A stretch of 64,000 nt of DNA from Achromobacter arsenitoxydans SY8 (GTDB lineage: Bacteria > Pseudomonadota > Gammaproteobacteria > Burkholderiales > Burkholderiaceae_B): positions 62,001 through 126,000 of the forward strand of contig NZ_AGUF01000040.1 of assembly GCF_000236785.1 (NCBI RefSeq), read 5' to 3'. The position numbers were made by a program, and so were the translations under genes. Below, piece after piece: positions 50,820-59,850 of this stretch. The notes under the pieces were generated by a model, which did not search any database, had not been told where the DNA came from, and saw nothing but the letters and a program-made list of their open reading frames with translations. Every line of letters begins with the position of its first letter. The stretch's first letter is position 1.

Positions 50820-52676
50820 TCAGGCCGCCAGGCGCCCTTCGATCTGCGTCTTGGTGGCCGGAAGTTCGTCGGGCAGGCCCTGGGCCAGCTGGCCGAACAG
50901 TTCCTGGTGCAGCGCCAGTTCGTCGCGCCACGCGGCGGCGTCCACCGACATGACCTGCTCGAACTTGTCCGGGCTGAATTCCAGGCCGGTCCAGTCGATG
51001 TCCTGGTAGCTGGGCGAAATGCCGAACACCTGGTCCACGCCCTTGGACTGGCCGTCGATGCGGCCCAGCATCCAGCGCAGCACGCGCATGTTGTCGCCAA
51101 AGCCCGGCCACACGAACTTGCCGTCCGGCCCCTTGCGGAACCAGTTCACGCAGTAGATGCGCGGCAAGGTGGCGCCGGCGGCTTCCAGCTGCTTGCCCAG
51201 CTTGAGCCAGTGGCCGAAGTAGTCGCTCATGTTGTAGCCGCAGAACGGCAGCATGGCGAACGGATCGCGGCGCACCACGCCTTGCTGGCCGGCAGCGGCG
51301 GCGGTGGTTTCCGAGCCCATCGTGGCGGCCATGTAGACGCCTTCGACCCAGTTGCGAGCCTCGGTGACCAGCGGCACGGTGGTCGAGCGGCGGCCGCCGA
51401 AGATGAAGGCGTCGATGACCACGCCCTTGGGGTTTTCCCATTCGGGGTCGATGGACGGGCACTGCGCGGCCGGCGCGGTGAAGCGCGCGTTCGGGTGCGC
51501 GGCCTTGCGGCCGGTTTCGCGCGCGATTTCGGGCGTCCAGTCCTTGCCCTGCCAGTCGACCAGGTGCGCGGGCGGGGTGTCGGTCATGCCTTCCCACCAG
51601 ACGTCGCCGTCGTCGGTCAGCGCGACGTTGGTGAAGATGACGTTGGCCTTGAGCGTGGCCATGGCGTTGAAGTTGGTCTGCTCGCTGGTGCCCGGCGCCA
51701 CGCCGAAGTAGCCGGCCTCGGGGTTGATGGCGTGCAGGCGGCCGTCCGGGCCCGGCTTGATCCAGGCGATATCGTCGCCGATGGTGGTGACCTTCCAGCC
51801 GTCCATGCCCTGCGGCGGGATCAGCATGGCGAAGTTGGTCTTGCCGCAGGCCGACGGGAAGGCGGCGGCGACGTGGTACTTGCGGCCCTTGGGCGAGGTG
51901 ACGCCCAGGATCAGCATGTGTTCGGCCAGCCAGCCCTGGTCGCGGCCCATGGTGGACGCAATGCGCAGCGCGAAGCACTTCTTGCCCAGCAGCGCGTTGC
52001 CGCCGTAGCCCGAGCCGTAGCTCCAGATTTCGCGGGTCTTGGGGAAATGGACGATGTACTTGGTGGGGTTGCACGGCCAGGCCACGTCGGCTTCGCCGGC
52101 GGCCAGGGGCTTGCCCACGGTATGCAGGCAGGGCACGAAGTCGCCGTCCGTGCCCAGCACGTCATAGACCTGCTTGCCCATGCGCGTCATGATGCGCATG
52201 TTGACCGCCACGTAGGGGCTGTCGGACAGTTCCACGCCAATGTGCGCGATGTCCGAGCCCAGCGGGCCCATCGAGAACGGCACCACATACAGCGTGCGGC
52301 CGCGCATCGAGCCGTCGAACAGGCCGTTGAGCGTGTCGCGCATTTCCGCGGGATCGGCCCAGTTGTTGGTGGGGCCGGCGTCTTCCTCGCGGTCGGAACA
52401 GATGAAGGTGCGGTCTTCGACCCGCGCCACGTCGGACGGGTCGGACCAGGCCAGGTATGAATTAGGGCGCTTCGCGGGGTTCAGCCTGCGCATGGTGCCG
52501 GCCTGGACCATTTGTTCGCAAAGGCGGTCGTACTCTTCCTGCGAGCCGTCGCACCACACGACATGGTCCGGCTTGGCCAGCGCGACGAAACTGGCGACCC
52601 AGTCGATCAGTCCGCGGTGCTTGACGTACGCGGGTACGTTCAAGGCTGCCAGTCCCCCGTCCAAAGGCTTATTCAT
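50820..52676 (-). CDS. pckG: Phosphoenolpyruvate carboxykinase (GTP)
   Basis: A 618-residue GTP-type PEPCK. The kinase-1a P-loop is [15 protein letters not shown], and the metal/phosphate region [20 protein letters not shown] follows. [12 protein letters not shown] and the [20 protein letters not shown] nucleotide region are also present. It converts oxaloacetate and GTP to PEP, the entry step of gluconeogenesis from organic acids, fitting an organism rich in carboxylate uptake proteins. The start is at MNKPLDGG. An upstream in-frame extension (MPISLSME) to 52709 is less likely. Single gene with its own terminator. Confidence 0.96.
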   Translation of the reverse strand: MNKPLDGGLAALNVPAYVKHRGLIDWVASFVALAKPDHVVWCDGSQEEYDRLCEQMVQAGTMRRLNPAKRPNSYLAWSDPSDVARVEDRTFICSDREEDAGPTNNWADPAEMRDTLNGLFDGSMRGRTLYVVPFSMGPLGSDIAHIGVELSDSPYVAVNMRIMTRMGKQVYDVLGTDGDFVPCLHTVGKPLAAGEADVAWPCNPTKYIVHFPKTREIWSYGSGYGGNALLGKKCFALRIASTMGRDQGWLAEHMLILGVTSPKGRKYHVAAAFPSACGKTNFAMLIPPQGMDGWKVTTIGDDIAWIKPGPDGRLHAINPEAGYFGVAPGTSEQTNFNAMATLKANVIFTNVALTDDGDVWWEGMTDTPPAHLVDWQGKDWTPEIARETGRKAAHPNARFTAPAAQCPSIDPEWENPKGVVIDAFIFGGRRSTTVPLVTEARNWVEGVYMAATMGSETTAAAAGQQGVVRRDPFAMLPFCGYNMSDYFGHWLKLGKQLEAAGATLPRIYCVNWFRKGPDGKFVWPGFGDNMRVLRWMLGRIDGQSKGVDQVFGISPSYQDIDWTGLEFSPDKFEQVMSVDAAAWRDELALHQELFGQLAQGLPDELPATKTQIEGRLAA

Positions 52677-52817
52677 TGGGGTTATCTCCATACTAAGGCT
52701 AATGGGCATACGGCCCCAATTGCGTGGGGCCGTATACAGTTTGCGCCATCATACTTGCAGCGCCGGGCAACCCGTCAACCCATCCTCATGGAGGAGATTG
52801 TCACCGGGTGAGACGAT

Positions 52818-54437
52818 TCAGGCCGCGCTTTCATCGCGCAGCGCCTTGCGGATAATCTTGCCGGTCGCGGTGGTCGGCAAACTGGTTACAAAGCGGATGA
52901 CGCGCGGGTACTCGTGCGCCGCAAGACGCGTGCGCACGTGCTCCTGCAGCGCCTTGACCAGCGCGTCGTCGCCCTCGTAGCCCTCGTTCAGCACGACGAA
53001 CGCCGCCACGACCTCGGTTCGCTGGGCGTCCGGCAGGCCCACCACCGCCGCCATCCGGACGGCCGGATGCCCGATCAGGCAGTCCTCGATGGGCGCCGGG
53101 CCGATCCGGTAGCCGGCGCTGGTGATGACGTCGTCGTTGCGGCCGACAAAGCGGATGAAGCCCTGCGCATCGCGCACGCCGATGTCGCCGGTCAGCAGGT
53201 AATCACCGACGAACTTGTCGGCGGTCGCCTGCGGGTTGTTCCAGTAGCCCAGGAACATGACGGGGTCCGGCCGCTTTACGCCGATGTTTCCCTCTTGTCC
53301 ATCCGCCACCTCGGCGCCCGTGTCATCCACAATAGCAACGCGATGGCCGGGCGCGGCCCGCCCGATCGCCCCGATGCAGGGGTCGAACAGCGACGAGCAC
53401 GAGGACACCAGCATGTTGCATTCGGTTTGGCCATAGAACTCATTGATGGTCACGCCCAGGACGCGGCGGCCCCAGTCGATCAGCTCGGCGCCCAGAGACT
53501 CGCCGCCGCTGGCCACCGACCGCAGCGCCCGGGGGCCGGCCGCCTCGGGCCACTCGCAGCCGCGCATCATCTTCAGCGCGGTGGGCGGCAGGAAGGTGTG
53601 CGTCACGCCGTGGCGCGCCATGAGTTCCAGCGCCGAGGCCCCGTCGAATTTCTCGAAGCGCCGCGCCAGCACCGGCACGCCGTGGTGCCAGGACGGCAGC
53701 AGCACGTCCAGCAGGCCGCCGATCCAGGCCCAGTCGGCCGGCGTCCACATCAGGGCGGCGTTTTCCGGGAAGAATTCGTGCGACATTTCGACGCCCGGCA
53801 GATGCCCGAGCAAAACGCGATGCGCATGCAGCGCGCCCTTGGGCTTGCCGGTGGTGCCCGACGTATAAATGATGACGGCCGGGTCGTCGGCCGAGGTGGA
53901 CACGGGCTGATAGGCGTCGGATTCCCGGGCCAGCGCCGGATGAAACGGCACGGTCCCGTCCTCTTCCCCGTCGATGCAATAGATCACCTTCAAGCCGGGC
54001 AGGCTGGCGCGGATCTCGCGCAGCTTGCGGCAACCTTCCGCGTCGGTGATCAGCGCAGCCGCGCCGCTGTTGGCCAGCCGGTACTGGATGGCGTCCACGC
54101 CGAACAGGGTGAAGAGCGGCACCGCCACCCCGCCCATCTTGTAGACGGCGATATGCGCGACTGCGGTTTCAGGCGCCTGCGGCAGGTAGATCGCCACGCG
54201 GTCGCCGCGCTGGATGCCGTGGCGCTCCAGGCTGTTGGCCAGCCGGTTGGACTGCGCCTTGATCTGGTCGAAGGTATAGCGCGTCTGGGCGCCGTCGCTC
54301 TTTTCGTAGATCAGCGCCAGACGGCCGCTGCCGTCGGCCCATTTATCGCAGGCGTCGACGCCGATGTTGTAGGCCGCCGGCACCTGCCATTGGAACTGGG
54401 ACACGAGCTGCGTGTAGGAATCGGCTCTGGACAGCAT
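52818..54437 (-). CDS. Acyl-CoA synthetase (AMP-forming, acetyl/medium-chain type)
   Basis: A 539-residue ANL-superfamily ligase. The phosphate motif IIYTSGTTGKPKGALHAH, NEFYGQTECNML, YLLTGDIGVRD, and the C-terminal TTATGKIIRKALRDE with the catalytic Lys are all intact. It most resembles the short/medium-chain acyl-CoA synthetase branch near acetyl-CoA synthetase. It is divergent from a TetR regulator, next to an SDR and an enoyl-CoA hydratase. This arrangement suggests fatty or branched acid activation for beta-oxidation. Confidence 0.9.
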   Translation of the reverse strand: MLSRADSYTQLVSQFQWQVPAAYNIGVDACDKWADGSGRLALIYEKSDGAQTRYTFDQIKAQSNRLANSLERHGIQRGDRVAIYLPQAPETAVAHIAVYKMGGVAVPLFTLFGVDAIQYRLANSGAAALITDAEGCRKLREIRASLPGLKVIYCIDGEEDGTVPFHPALARESDAYQPVSTSADDPAVIIYTSGTTGKPKGALHAHRVLLGHLPGVEMSHEFFPENAALMWTPADWAWIGGLLDVLLPSWHHGVPVLARRFEKFDGASALELMARHGVTHTFLPPTALKMMRGCEWPEAAGPRALRSVASGGESLGAELIDWGRRVLGVTINEFYGQTECNMLVSSCSSLFDPCIGAIGRAAPGHRVAIVDDTGAEVADGQEGNIGVKRPDPVMFLGYWNNPQATADKFVGDYLLTGDIGVRDAQGFIRFVGRNDDVITSAGYRIGPAPIEDCLIGHPAVRMAAVVGLPDAQRTEVVAAFVVLNEGYEGDDALVKALQEHVRTRLAAHEYPRVIRFVTSLPTTATGKIIRKALRDESAA

Positions 54438-54458
54438 GGTTTGTCTCTGATGTTGTTT

Positions 54459-54469
54459 TGGATAATCCA
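54459..54469. promoter_or_regulatory. Short palindrome in the acyl-CoA synthetase/TetR intergenic region
   Basis: TGGAT-A-ATCCA lies 22 bases upstream of the acyl-CoA synthetase start, within a 165-base divergent region. It could be part of a TetR operator. It is short, so this is only suggestive. Confidence 0.3.
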
Positions 54470-54602
54470 GGACTGCTCAATCCGTGGCGCGGCCGGCGGG
54501 CAGCGCCGCCTGGGCCGCCTTGCCACGGACTTGACCCTGGCTCAATAATAAAGGTCCCTGTCGTCGGCGAGAACCCGCGCCGCCCCCAATCTTCCGGCCC
54601 GA

Positions 54603-55328
54603 ATGGAAAAAGCCTCCGCCGTCCCGATGCGCCGCCCGCCGGCCAGCGCCAAATCCGAACAACGCATCCGCGACATCCTGCGCGTCGCGCGGCTTGTCTT
54701 CTCCGAATCCGGCTTCCAGGCGGCCACCACGACCGAAATCGCGCAGCGCCTGGGCGTGTCGGAAGCCACCATCTTCACCTACTTCGGCGGCAAGCGGGAA
54801 CTCTGCGTGCGGGTGATCAGCGACTGGTACGACGAAATCATCTCCAAGGTGGAAGACAACCTGCCGCACGTCCACGGGGCGCGCGCCCAGCTTCATTACC
54901 TGGTCCACACGCATCTGCGCCACCTGCTGGCCGAGGGCCCCGGCCTGTGCGCCTTCATCCTGTCCGAAGGACGTGCGCGCAACGACGACTTCGGCGAAAT
55001 CTACGCCGACCTGCAGCGCCGCTACACCGCCCCGCTGATGCGCATCCTGGCCCAGGGCCAGGCGGATGGCGACATCCGCGGCGACATGCCGCTGCGGCTG
55101 CTGCGGTCGGCGGTTTACGGGCCGATGGAACACGTGCTGTGGGACGCGATGCTGCGCGGCGCGCGCGGCGACATTGCCGCCACCGCCGACCACCTGGTCG
55201 GCTTCCTGTGGCAGGCCCTGCAGCCGCCACGCCGGGACACGCTGGCGCTGGCGCAGTTCCGCGGCGAGGTGCAAAACGCCCTGCACCGCCTTCAGGCCTC
55301 TGAAAACAGCGACGGCGGCGCGTACTGA
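54603..55328 (+). CDS. TetR-family transcriptional regulator
   Basis: A 241-residue protein. The TetR N-terminal domain (about residues 20-75) has FSESGFQAATTTEIAQRLGV and SEATIFTYFGGKRELCVRVI. A helical ligand domain follows (LVHTHLRHLLAEGPGLCAFI). The flanking acyl-CoA synthetase, SDR and enoyl-CoA hydratase genes suggest a FadR/PsrA-like regulator that responds to an acyl-CoA (inference). Its 3' end overlaps the convergent SDR gene by 37 bases. Confidence 0.9.
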   Translation: MEKASAVPMRRPPASAKSEQRIRDILRVARLVFSESGFQAATTTEIAQRLGVSEATIFTYFGGKRELCVRVISDWYDEIISKVEDNLPHVHGARAQLHYLVHTHLRHLLAEGPGLCAFILSEGRARNDDFGEIYADLQRRYTAPLMRILAQGQADGDIRGDMPLRLLRSAVYGPMEHVLWDAMLRGARGDIAATADHLVGFLWQALQPPRRDTLALAQFRGEVQNALHRLQASENSDGGAY

Positions 55329-56203
55329 GGAAAGCCGTTGTAGGTCTCGCCGCGTTCGGCGGGCGCAAGCCGCCAGGAATGGCGCGCATTGGGCACGCCG
55401 CCGTCTACGCGGATCACTGTGCCATTGATGAACGCCGCGGCCGGCGACAGCAGGAAGACCACTGCCGCGGCCAGTTCGGCCTCGGTGCCGAAGCGCTGCA
55501 GCGGCACCTTGGTCTTGAGGTCGCGCAGCACGCTGCGGTACTCCTCGTCATAGCTGTCCATGCCGCTGGAGGCGATCCAGCCCGGCGCGACCGCGTTGAC
55601 GCGCACGCCGGCATGCGCCCATTCGCAGGCGGCGGTCTCGGTCAGGTTCCAGACCCCGGCGCGAGCGGCCCCGGAATGGCCCATGCCCGGCATGCCGCCC
55701 CAGATGTCGGCCAGCATGTTCACGATGGCGCCGCCGTGCTGGCGCATGTGCTGTGTGTAGACCTCGCGCGACACCAGGAAAGTGCCGTGCAGATTGTTCT
55801 GCACCACAGCATTCCAGCCGTTGAAGCTGATGCGGTCCAGCGGGGCGGGAAACTGGCCGCCGGCGCAGTTGAACAACCCGTCGATGGCGCCGTGCTCGGC
55901 CAGCGCCTGGGCAACCAAGGCGCGCACGCCGGCCTCATCCCGGATGTCGCAGGCGTGCTGGCTGATGCGGCCGGCGGCCTCGGGGTAGATCCGGGCGATC
56001 TCCCCGGCTGTCGCTCGCAGCTTGTCGGGGTTGCGGCCCACCAGGGCCAGGCCGGCGCCCAGGGCGGCCAGTTCGTGCGCCGTGCAGCGGCCCAGTCCGC
56101 TGCCGCCGCCGGTCACCATCACGGTCTTGCCGTCGTACAGCCCGGGGCGGAAAACCGATGCGTAGCGCTGATCGGCGGCCGGGCCGCCTGCCTGCTCGTT
56201 CAT
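55292..56203 (-). CDS. SDR family oxidoreductase (enoyl-CoA reductase or alcohol dehydrogenase-like)
   Basis: About 303 residues. VMVTGGGSGLGRCTAHELAA is the NAD(P) motif, and FNCAGGQFPAP holds the NAG-like position. The usual active-site tyrosine segment reads HSGAARAGVWNLTET, where the YxxxK motif is replaced by SGAARAG. The catalytic Tyr/Lys pair is therefore not visible, as in 2,4-dienoyl-CoA and trans-2-enoyl-CoA reductase-type SDRs. Start MNEQAGG has GGAGAG 5 bases upstream. It is divergent from an enoyl-CoA hydratase gene and convergent with tetR, consistent with acyl-CoA metabolism. Confidence 0.83.
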   Translation of the reverse strand: MNEQAGGPAADQRYASVFRPGLYDGKTVMVTGGGSGLGRCTAHELAALGAGLALVGRNPDKLRATAGEIARIYPEAAGRISQHACDIRDEAGVRALVAQALAEHGAIDGLFNCAGGQFPAPLDRISFNGWNAVVQNNLHGTFLVSREVYTQHMRQHGGAIVNMLADIWGGMPGMGHSGAARAGVWNLTETAACEWAHAGVRVNAVAPGWIASSGMDSYDEEYRSVLRDLKTKVPLQRFGTEAELAAAVVFLLSPAAAFINGTVIRVDGGVPNARHSWRLAPAERGETYNGFPQYAPPSLFSEA

Positions 56204-56222
56204 GTCTCTCTCCATTATTTTT

Positions 56223-56237
56223 TTGAGGATAACTCAA
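56223..56237. promoter_or_regulatory. Inverted repeat between the SDR and enoyl-CoA hydratase genes
   Basis: TTGAG-GATAA-CTCAA lies about 20 bases upstream of the SDR start, in the AT-rich divergent promoter. It is a candidate site for the TetR regulator of this cluster, though it does not closely match the palindrome at 54459. Confidence 0.35.
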
Positions 56238-56340
56238 TACTGTTGACGACTGTATCGCCGAACCTCGCTTTTACCCATAAAATCAGCCCATCAGATGGAC
56301 ATATCCGTTGAGCCATAGTCAATAAATCGAGAGACACCCC

Positions 56341-57135
56341 ATGACGCTGCAAGCACCGCTGGACCTCGCCCTGGACGGCCCCATCGCCCGGCTGACGCTG
56401 AACCGGCCCGACATGCGCAATGCCTTCGACGATACGCTGATCGCCGCGCTAACGGCGGCCATCAAGACGGCCGCGGACGCCCCGCAGATCCGCGTCCTGC
56501 TGCTGACCGGCGCGGGCAAGGCCTTTTGCGCGGGCGGCGACCTGAACTGGATGCGCAAGATGGGCACGCTGACCGACGCCGACAACCGCGCCGACGCGGC
56601 CCGCCTGGCCGGCATGCTGCACGCGGTCTGGGCCTGCCCCAAGCCGGTCGTGGCGTGCGTCAACGGCGACGCCTACGCCGGCGGCATGGGGCTGGTCGCC
56701 GCCTGCGACATCGCCATCGCGGCGGACAGCGCGCACTTCTGCCTGTCCGAAACCCGCCTGGGCCTGCTGCCCGCCACCATCAGCCCCTACGTCATCCGGG
56801 CCATGGGCGAGCGCGCCGCCAACCGCTACTTCCTGACGGCGGAACGCTTCGATGCCGCCACGGCACTGCGCTTGGGGCTGGTGCACGACGTCGCGCCGGC
56901 GGCGCAGGCGCTCGAAGCCGCCGAGTCCATCTGCCGCACCCTGTGCGCCAACGGGCCCGGCGCCGTGCAGGCCAGCAAGCGCCTGGTGCGCGACTTTGCG
57001 GGGAAGTCCCTGGACGACGGGCTGATCGCGGACTCGGTGGCGCGCATCGCGGCTATCCGCAGCACGGAAGAAGCCCGGGAAGGCGTAACCGCCTTCCTGG
57101 AAAAGCGCGAACCCGCCTGGCGCAAGACGGCGTAG
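56341..57135 (+). CDS. Enoyl-CoA hydratase/isomerase family protein (LiuC-like)
   Basis: A 264-residue crotonase. The oxyanion-hole segments GAGKAFCAGGDLNWM and GDAYAGGMGLVAACD and the catalytic-region FCLSETRLGLLPATISPYV are closest in pattern to methylglutaconyl-CoA or isohexenylglutaconyl-CoA hydratases. It would hydrate an enoyl-CoA. No carboxylase genes of the leucine or citronellol routes are seen nearby, so a general beta-oxidation role is equally possible. It is divergent from the SDR. Confidence 0.88.
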   Translation: MTLQAPLDLALDGPIARLTLNRPDMRNAFDDTLIAALTAAIKTAADAPQIRVLLLTGAGKAFCAGGDLNWMRKMGTLTDADNRADAARLAGMLHAVWACPKPVVACVNGDAYAGGMGLVAACDIAIAADSAHFCLSETRLGLLPATISPYVIRAMGERAANRYFLTAERFDAATALRLGLVHDVAPAAQALEAAESICRTLCANGPGAVQASKRLVRDFAGKSLDDGLIADSVARIAAIRSTEEAREGVTAFLEKREPAWRKTA

Positions 57136-57248
57136 GCGGACGGCGGCGCAGCGCGGGGCGCGGCGGGGCGGCGCTTTGATGTCGCACGCCCCGTCCCGGC
57201 AAGCCGCGCCATTGATGCCATAATCCAGGGCGATCTTCTGGAAGTCTC

Positions 57249-58526
57249 ATGCCGCAAGCCACACCGCCCGCCTTTCCCCCCCTGAACGCCGAACGCCTCT
57301 GGTCCCGCGTCGAAACCCTGTCCACATTCACGCTGCCGGACGTCCCCTGGACGCGCCGCGCCTTTTCGCCGCTGTTTGACGATGCGCGCGCCTGGCTGCG
57401 CAGCGAATTCGAGGCCGCAGGCCTGGCCACGCGCCTGGACGCGGGCGGCAACCTGATCGGCACGCGCGCCGGGCGCGACGCGGCGCGCAAGCCCATCGCC
57501 ACCGGCTCGCATTGCGACACGGTAATGAGCGGCGGCCGCTTCGACGGCATCATCGGCGTGCTGGCCGGCATCGAAGTCGCGCACACGATGCGCGAGCACG
57601 GCATCGAACTCGACCATCCCTTTGAAGTCATCGACTTCCTGTCCGAGGAACCCAGCGACTACGGCATCTCGTGCGTTGGCAGCCGCGCGCTGTGCGGCCA
57701 ACTGACCGCCGACATGCTGTCCGCCCGCAACCCGCAAGGCGAAACACTGGCCCAGGGCATCGCCCGCATCGGCGGCGACCCGGCCGCGCTGGACGCCCCC
57801 CTGCGCCGCGCGGGCGAAACCGCCGCCTTCGTCGAACTGCACATCGAACAGGGCCCCGTCCTTGAAAGCCGCAAGCTGCCGATTGGCGTGGTCACCAACA
57901 TCGTCGGCATCCGCCGCGTGCAGATCGTCGTGGAAGGCCAGCCCGACCACGCCGGCACCACGCCCATGGACATCCGGCGCGACGCCCTGGTGGGCGCGGC
58001 CCGCATCATCGACGCCGCCAGCCGCCAGGCCAGCGCCGCCAGCGGCAACCCGCATTACGTGGTCGCCACCGTGGGCCGCCTTTCCATGACGCCCAACGCC
58101 GCCAACGCCGTGCCCGGCCGCGTCGAACTCACGCTGGAAATGCGCAGCGACAGCAACGCCGTGCTGGACGCCTTCCCGGAGACCCTGATGGCCGGCGTGG
58201 AAGACGACCTGAAGGCGCTGCGCCTGACGGCCGGCTTCACGCAACTGAGCCGCGCCCAGCCCACCGACTGTTCGCCGCTGGTCATGGACGCCGTGAAGGC
58301 GGCGGCCGACCAGCTCGGCTACGCGTCGATGCGGCTGCCCAGCGGCGCCGGCCACGACGCCGTGTACATGGCGCCCACCGGCCCCATCGGCATGATCTTC
58401 ATCCCCTGCCTGAACGGCCGCAGCCACTGCCCCGAAGAATGGATCGAACCCGCGCAACTGCTGGACGGCACCCGCGTGCTGTACCAGTCGGTGCTCGAAC
58501 TGGACCGCGTGCTGCGCGGCGCCTGA
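57249..58526 (+). CDS. M20-family Zn hydrolase (N-carbamoyl-L-amino acid hydrolase/allantoate amidohydrolase type)
   Basis: A 425-residue enzyme with the binuclear-zinc signatures in order: ATGSHCDTVMSGGRFDGIIG, DFLSEEPSDYGISC, FVELHIEQGPVLES and the C-terminal SGAGHDAVYMAP. This is the AmaB/HyuC/AllC group, which hydrolyses N-carbamoyl amino acids, ureidoglycolate/allantoate or beta-ureidopropionate. The substrate is not resolved; no hydantoinase or allantoin genes are near. It is followed 13 bases later by a thioredoxin-like gene. Confidence 0.9.
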   Translation: MPQATPPAFPPLNAERLWSRVETLSTFTLPDVPWTRRAFSPLFDDARAWLRSEFEAAGLATRLDAGGNLIGTRAGRDAARKPIATGSHCDTVMSGGRFDGIIGVLAGIEVAHTMREHGIELDHPFEVIDFLSEEPSDYGISCVGSRALCGQLTADMLSARNPQGETLAQGIARIGGDPAALDAPLRRAGETAAFVELHIEQGPVLESRKLPIGVVTNIVGIRRVQIVVEGQPDHAGTTPMDIRRDALVGAARIIDAASRQASAASGNPHYVVATVGRLSMTPNAANAVPGRVELTLEMRSDSNAVLDAFPETLMAGVEDDLKALRLTAGFTQLSRAQPTDCSPLVMDAVKAAADQLGYASMRLPSGAGHDAVYMAPTGPIGMIFIPCLNGRSHCPEEWIEPAQLLDGTRVLYQSVLELDRVLRGA

Positions 58527-58539
58527 GGACCCGGACCCC

Positions 58540-58875
58540 ATGGAACAGATAGAACTCAACGACAGCACCGCCGACCGCTACCTGCTGGACGCCCCCGGCC
58601 TGTCGCTGCTGGTCTTCCACAGCCGCACCTGCGGCACCTGCCGCGTCGCGCGCGAACAACTGCCCGGGCTGGAACTGCCGGTGGAACGCGTCTGCTGGGT
58701 CGCCGCCGGCGACAATCGCGGCCTGGTCGAGCGCTACGAGGTCTTCCACCTGCCCGCCATGTTCGTCACCCGCGACGGCGCCTTCTTCGGCCCCGTGCAA
58801 TCCACGCTGGCCGAATGGGACCTGCGCCAGCAGATCGGCCTGGCGCTGGACAGCTACCCCGCCGAACTGCCGTGA
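58540..58875 (+). CDS. Thioredoxin-family protein
   Basis: A 111-residue thioredoxin fold with active site SRTCGTCRVA (CGTC) near residues 29-38 and the cis-proline loop FHLPAMFVTRDG. No signal peptide, so it is cytoplasmic. It sits between an M20 hydrolase and an EamA transporter, with its TGA overlapping the GTG start of the latter. A role in reducing a partner protein is likely but unknown. Confidence 0.85.
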   Translation: MEQIELNDSTADRYLLDAPGLSLLVFHSRTCGTCRVAREQLPGLELPVERVCWVAAGDNRGLVERYEVFHLPAMFVTRDGAFFGPVQSTLAEWDLRQQIGLALDSYPAELP

Positions 58876-59813
58876 ACGCCGCCGCCAAGCCGCAGCGCCT
58901 GCCGCTGGACGCGCTGGCCACCGGCTCCATGCTGCTGCTTTGCGTGTGCTGGGGCTTCCAGCAAATCGCGATCAAGCTGGTGGCGGACGACATCGCGCCC
59001 ATCATGCAGATCGGCCTGCGTTCCACCTTCGCGGCGCTGGTGCTGGCCGCGGTGGTGTGGCGCGGCGAGGGCCGCCGGGCGTTCACCGATGGAACCGCCC
59101 TGCCCGGCCTGCTGGTGGGACTGCTGTTCGCGGGCGAATTCCTGTTCGTCGCCCAGGGCCTGGTCTATACCACGGCCTCGCACATGTCCGTGTTTCTCTA
59201 CACCGCGCCCATCTTCGCGGCGCTGGGCCTGCATTGGCTGCTGCCCGAAGAACGCATGAAGCCGCTGCAGTGGCTGGGCGTGGCGGTCGCGTTCTGCGGC
59301 ATTGCGGTCGCCTTCCTGGGCAAGGGCGGCGACCAGGCCGCCCACGCCGGCGCCCGCAACATGCTGCTGGGCGACGCCATGGGCCTGGCCGCAGGCCTGC
59401 TGTGGGGCGCCACCACCGTGGCAATCCGCAAGACCTCGCTGTCGGAAGCCGCCCCCGCCAAGACCCTGTTCTATCAGATGGCCGTGGCCAGCGTGGGCCT
59501 GCTGGCCTTCGCCGTCGCCACCGGCCATCACGGCGTCCGGTACACCCAGGCGGCGGTGCTCAGCGTGGCCTTCCAGGCGGTGGTCGTTGCGCTGTCCAGC
59601 TACCTGGCGTGGTTCTGGCTGCTACGCCGCTATCTCGCGTCGCGCCTGTCCATCCTGTCGTTCCTGACGCCGCTGTTCGGCGTGAGCTTCGGCGTGCTGA
59701 TCCTGGACGAACCGCTGGACGCGGGCTTCGTGGCCGGGGCCGTCATGGTGCTGGCGGGGATCACCCTGGTCAGCGGCGCGGAAATAGTCAGGGAACTGCT
59801 GCGCAGGCGCTAG
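58872..59813 (+). CDS. EamA/DMT-family transporter
   Basis: A 313-residue protein with about ten membrane segments in two EamA repeats (first repeat TGSMLLLCVCWGFQQIAIK, second LLGDAMGLAAGLLWGATTVA). The start is a GTG that overlaps the thioredoxin stop (GTGA); longer frames lack support. Family members export amino acids or other metabolites. Operon context (M20 hydrolase, thioredoxin) does not fix the substrate. Confidence 0.88.
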   Translation: MNAAAKPQRLPLDALATGSMLLLCVCWGFQQIAIKLVADDIAPIMQIGLRSTFAALVLAAVVWRGEGRRAFTDGTALPGLLVGLLFAGEFLFVAQGLVYTTASHMSVFLYTAPIFAALGLHWLLPEERMKPLQWLGVAVAFCGIAVAFLGKGGDQAAHAGARNMLLGDAMGLAAGLLWGATTVAIRKTSLSEAAPAKTLFYQMAVASVGLLAFAVATGHHGVRYTQAAVLSVAFQAVVVALSSYLAWFWLLRRYLASRLSILSFLTPLFGVSFGVLILDEPLDAGFVAGAVMVLAGITLVSGAEIVRELLRRR

Positions 59814-59850
59814 GCGTCAGGCTCGCACTTGCCGGCGCAGTCCGGGTAGC

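Noticed and set aside
58540-58875. Thioredoxin-like gene as part of the Ccm redox system
   Set aside because: It has no signal peptide or membrane anchor and lies 18 kb from the ccm genes. Cytoplasmic function is more likely.
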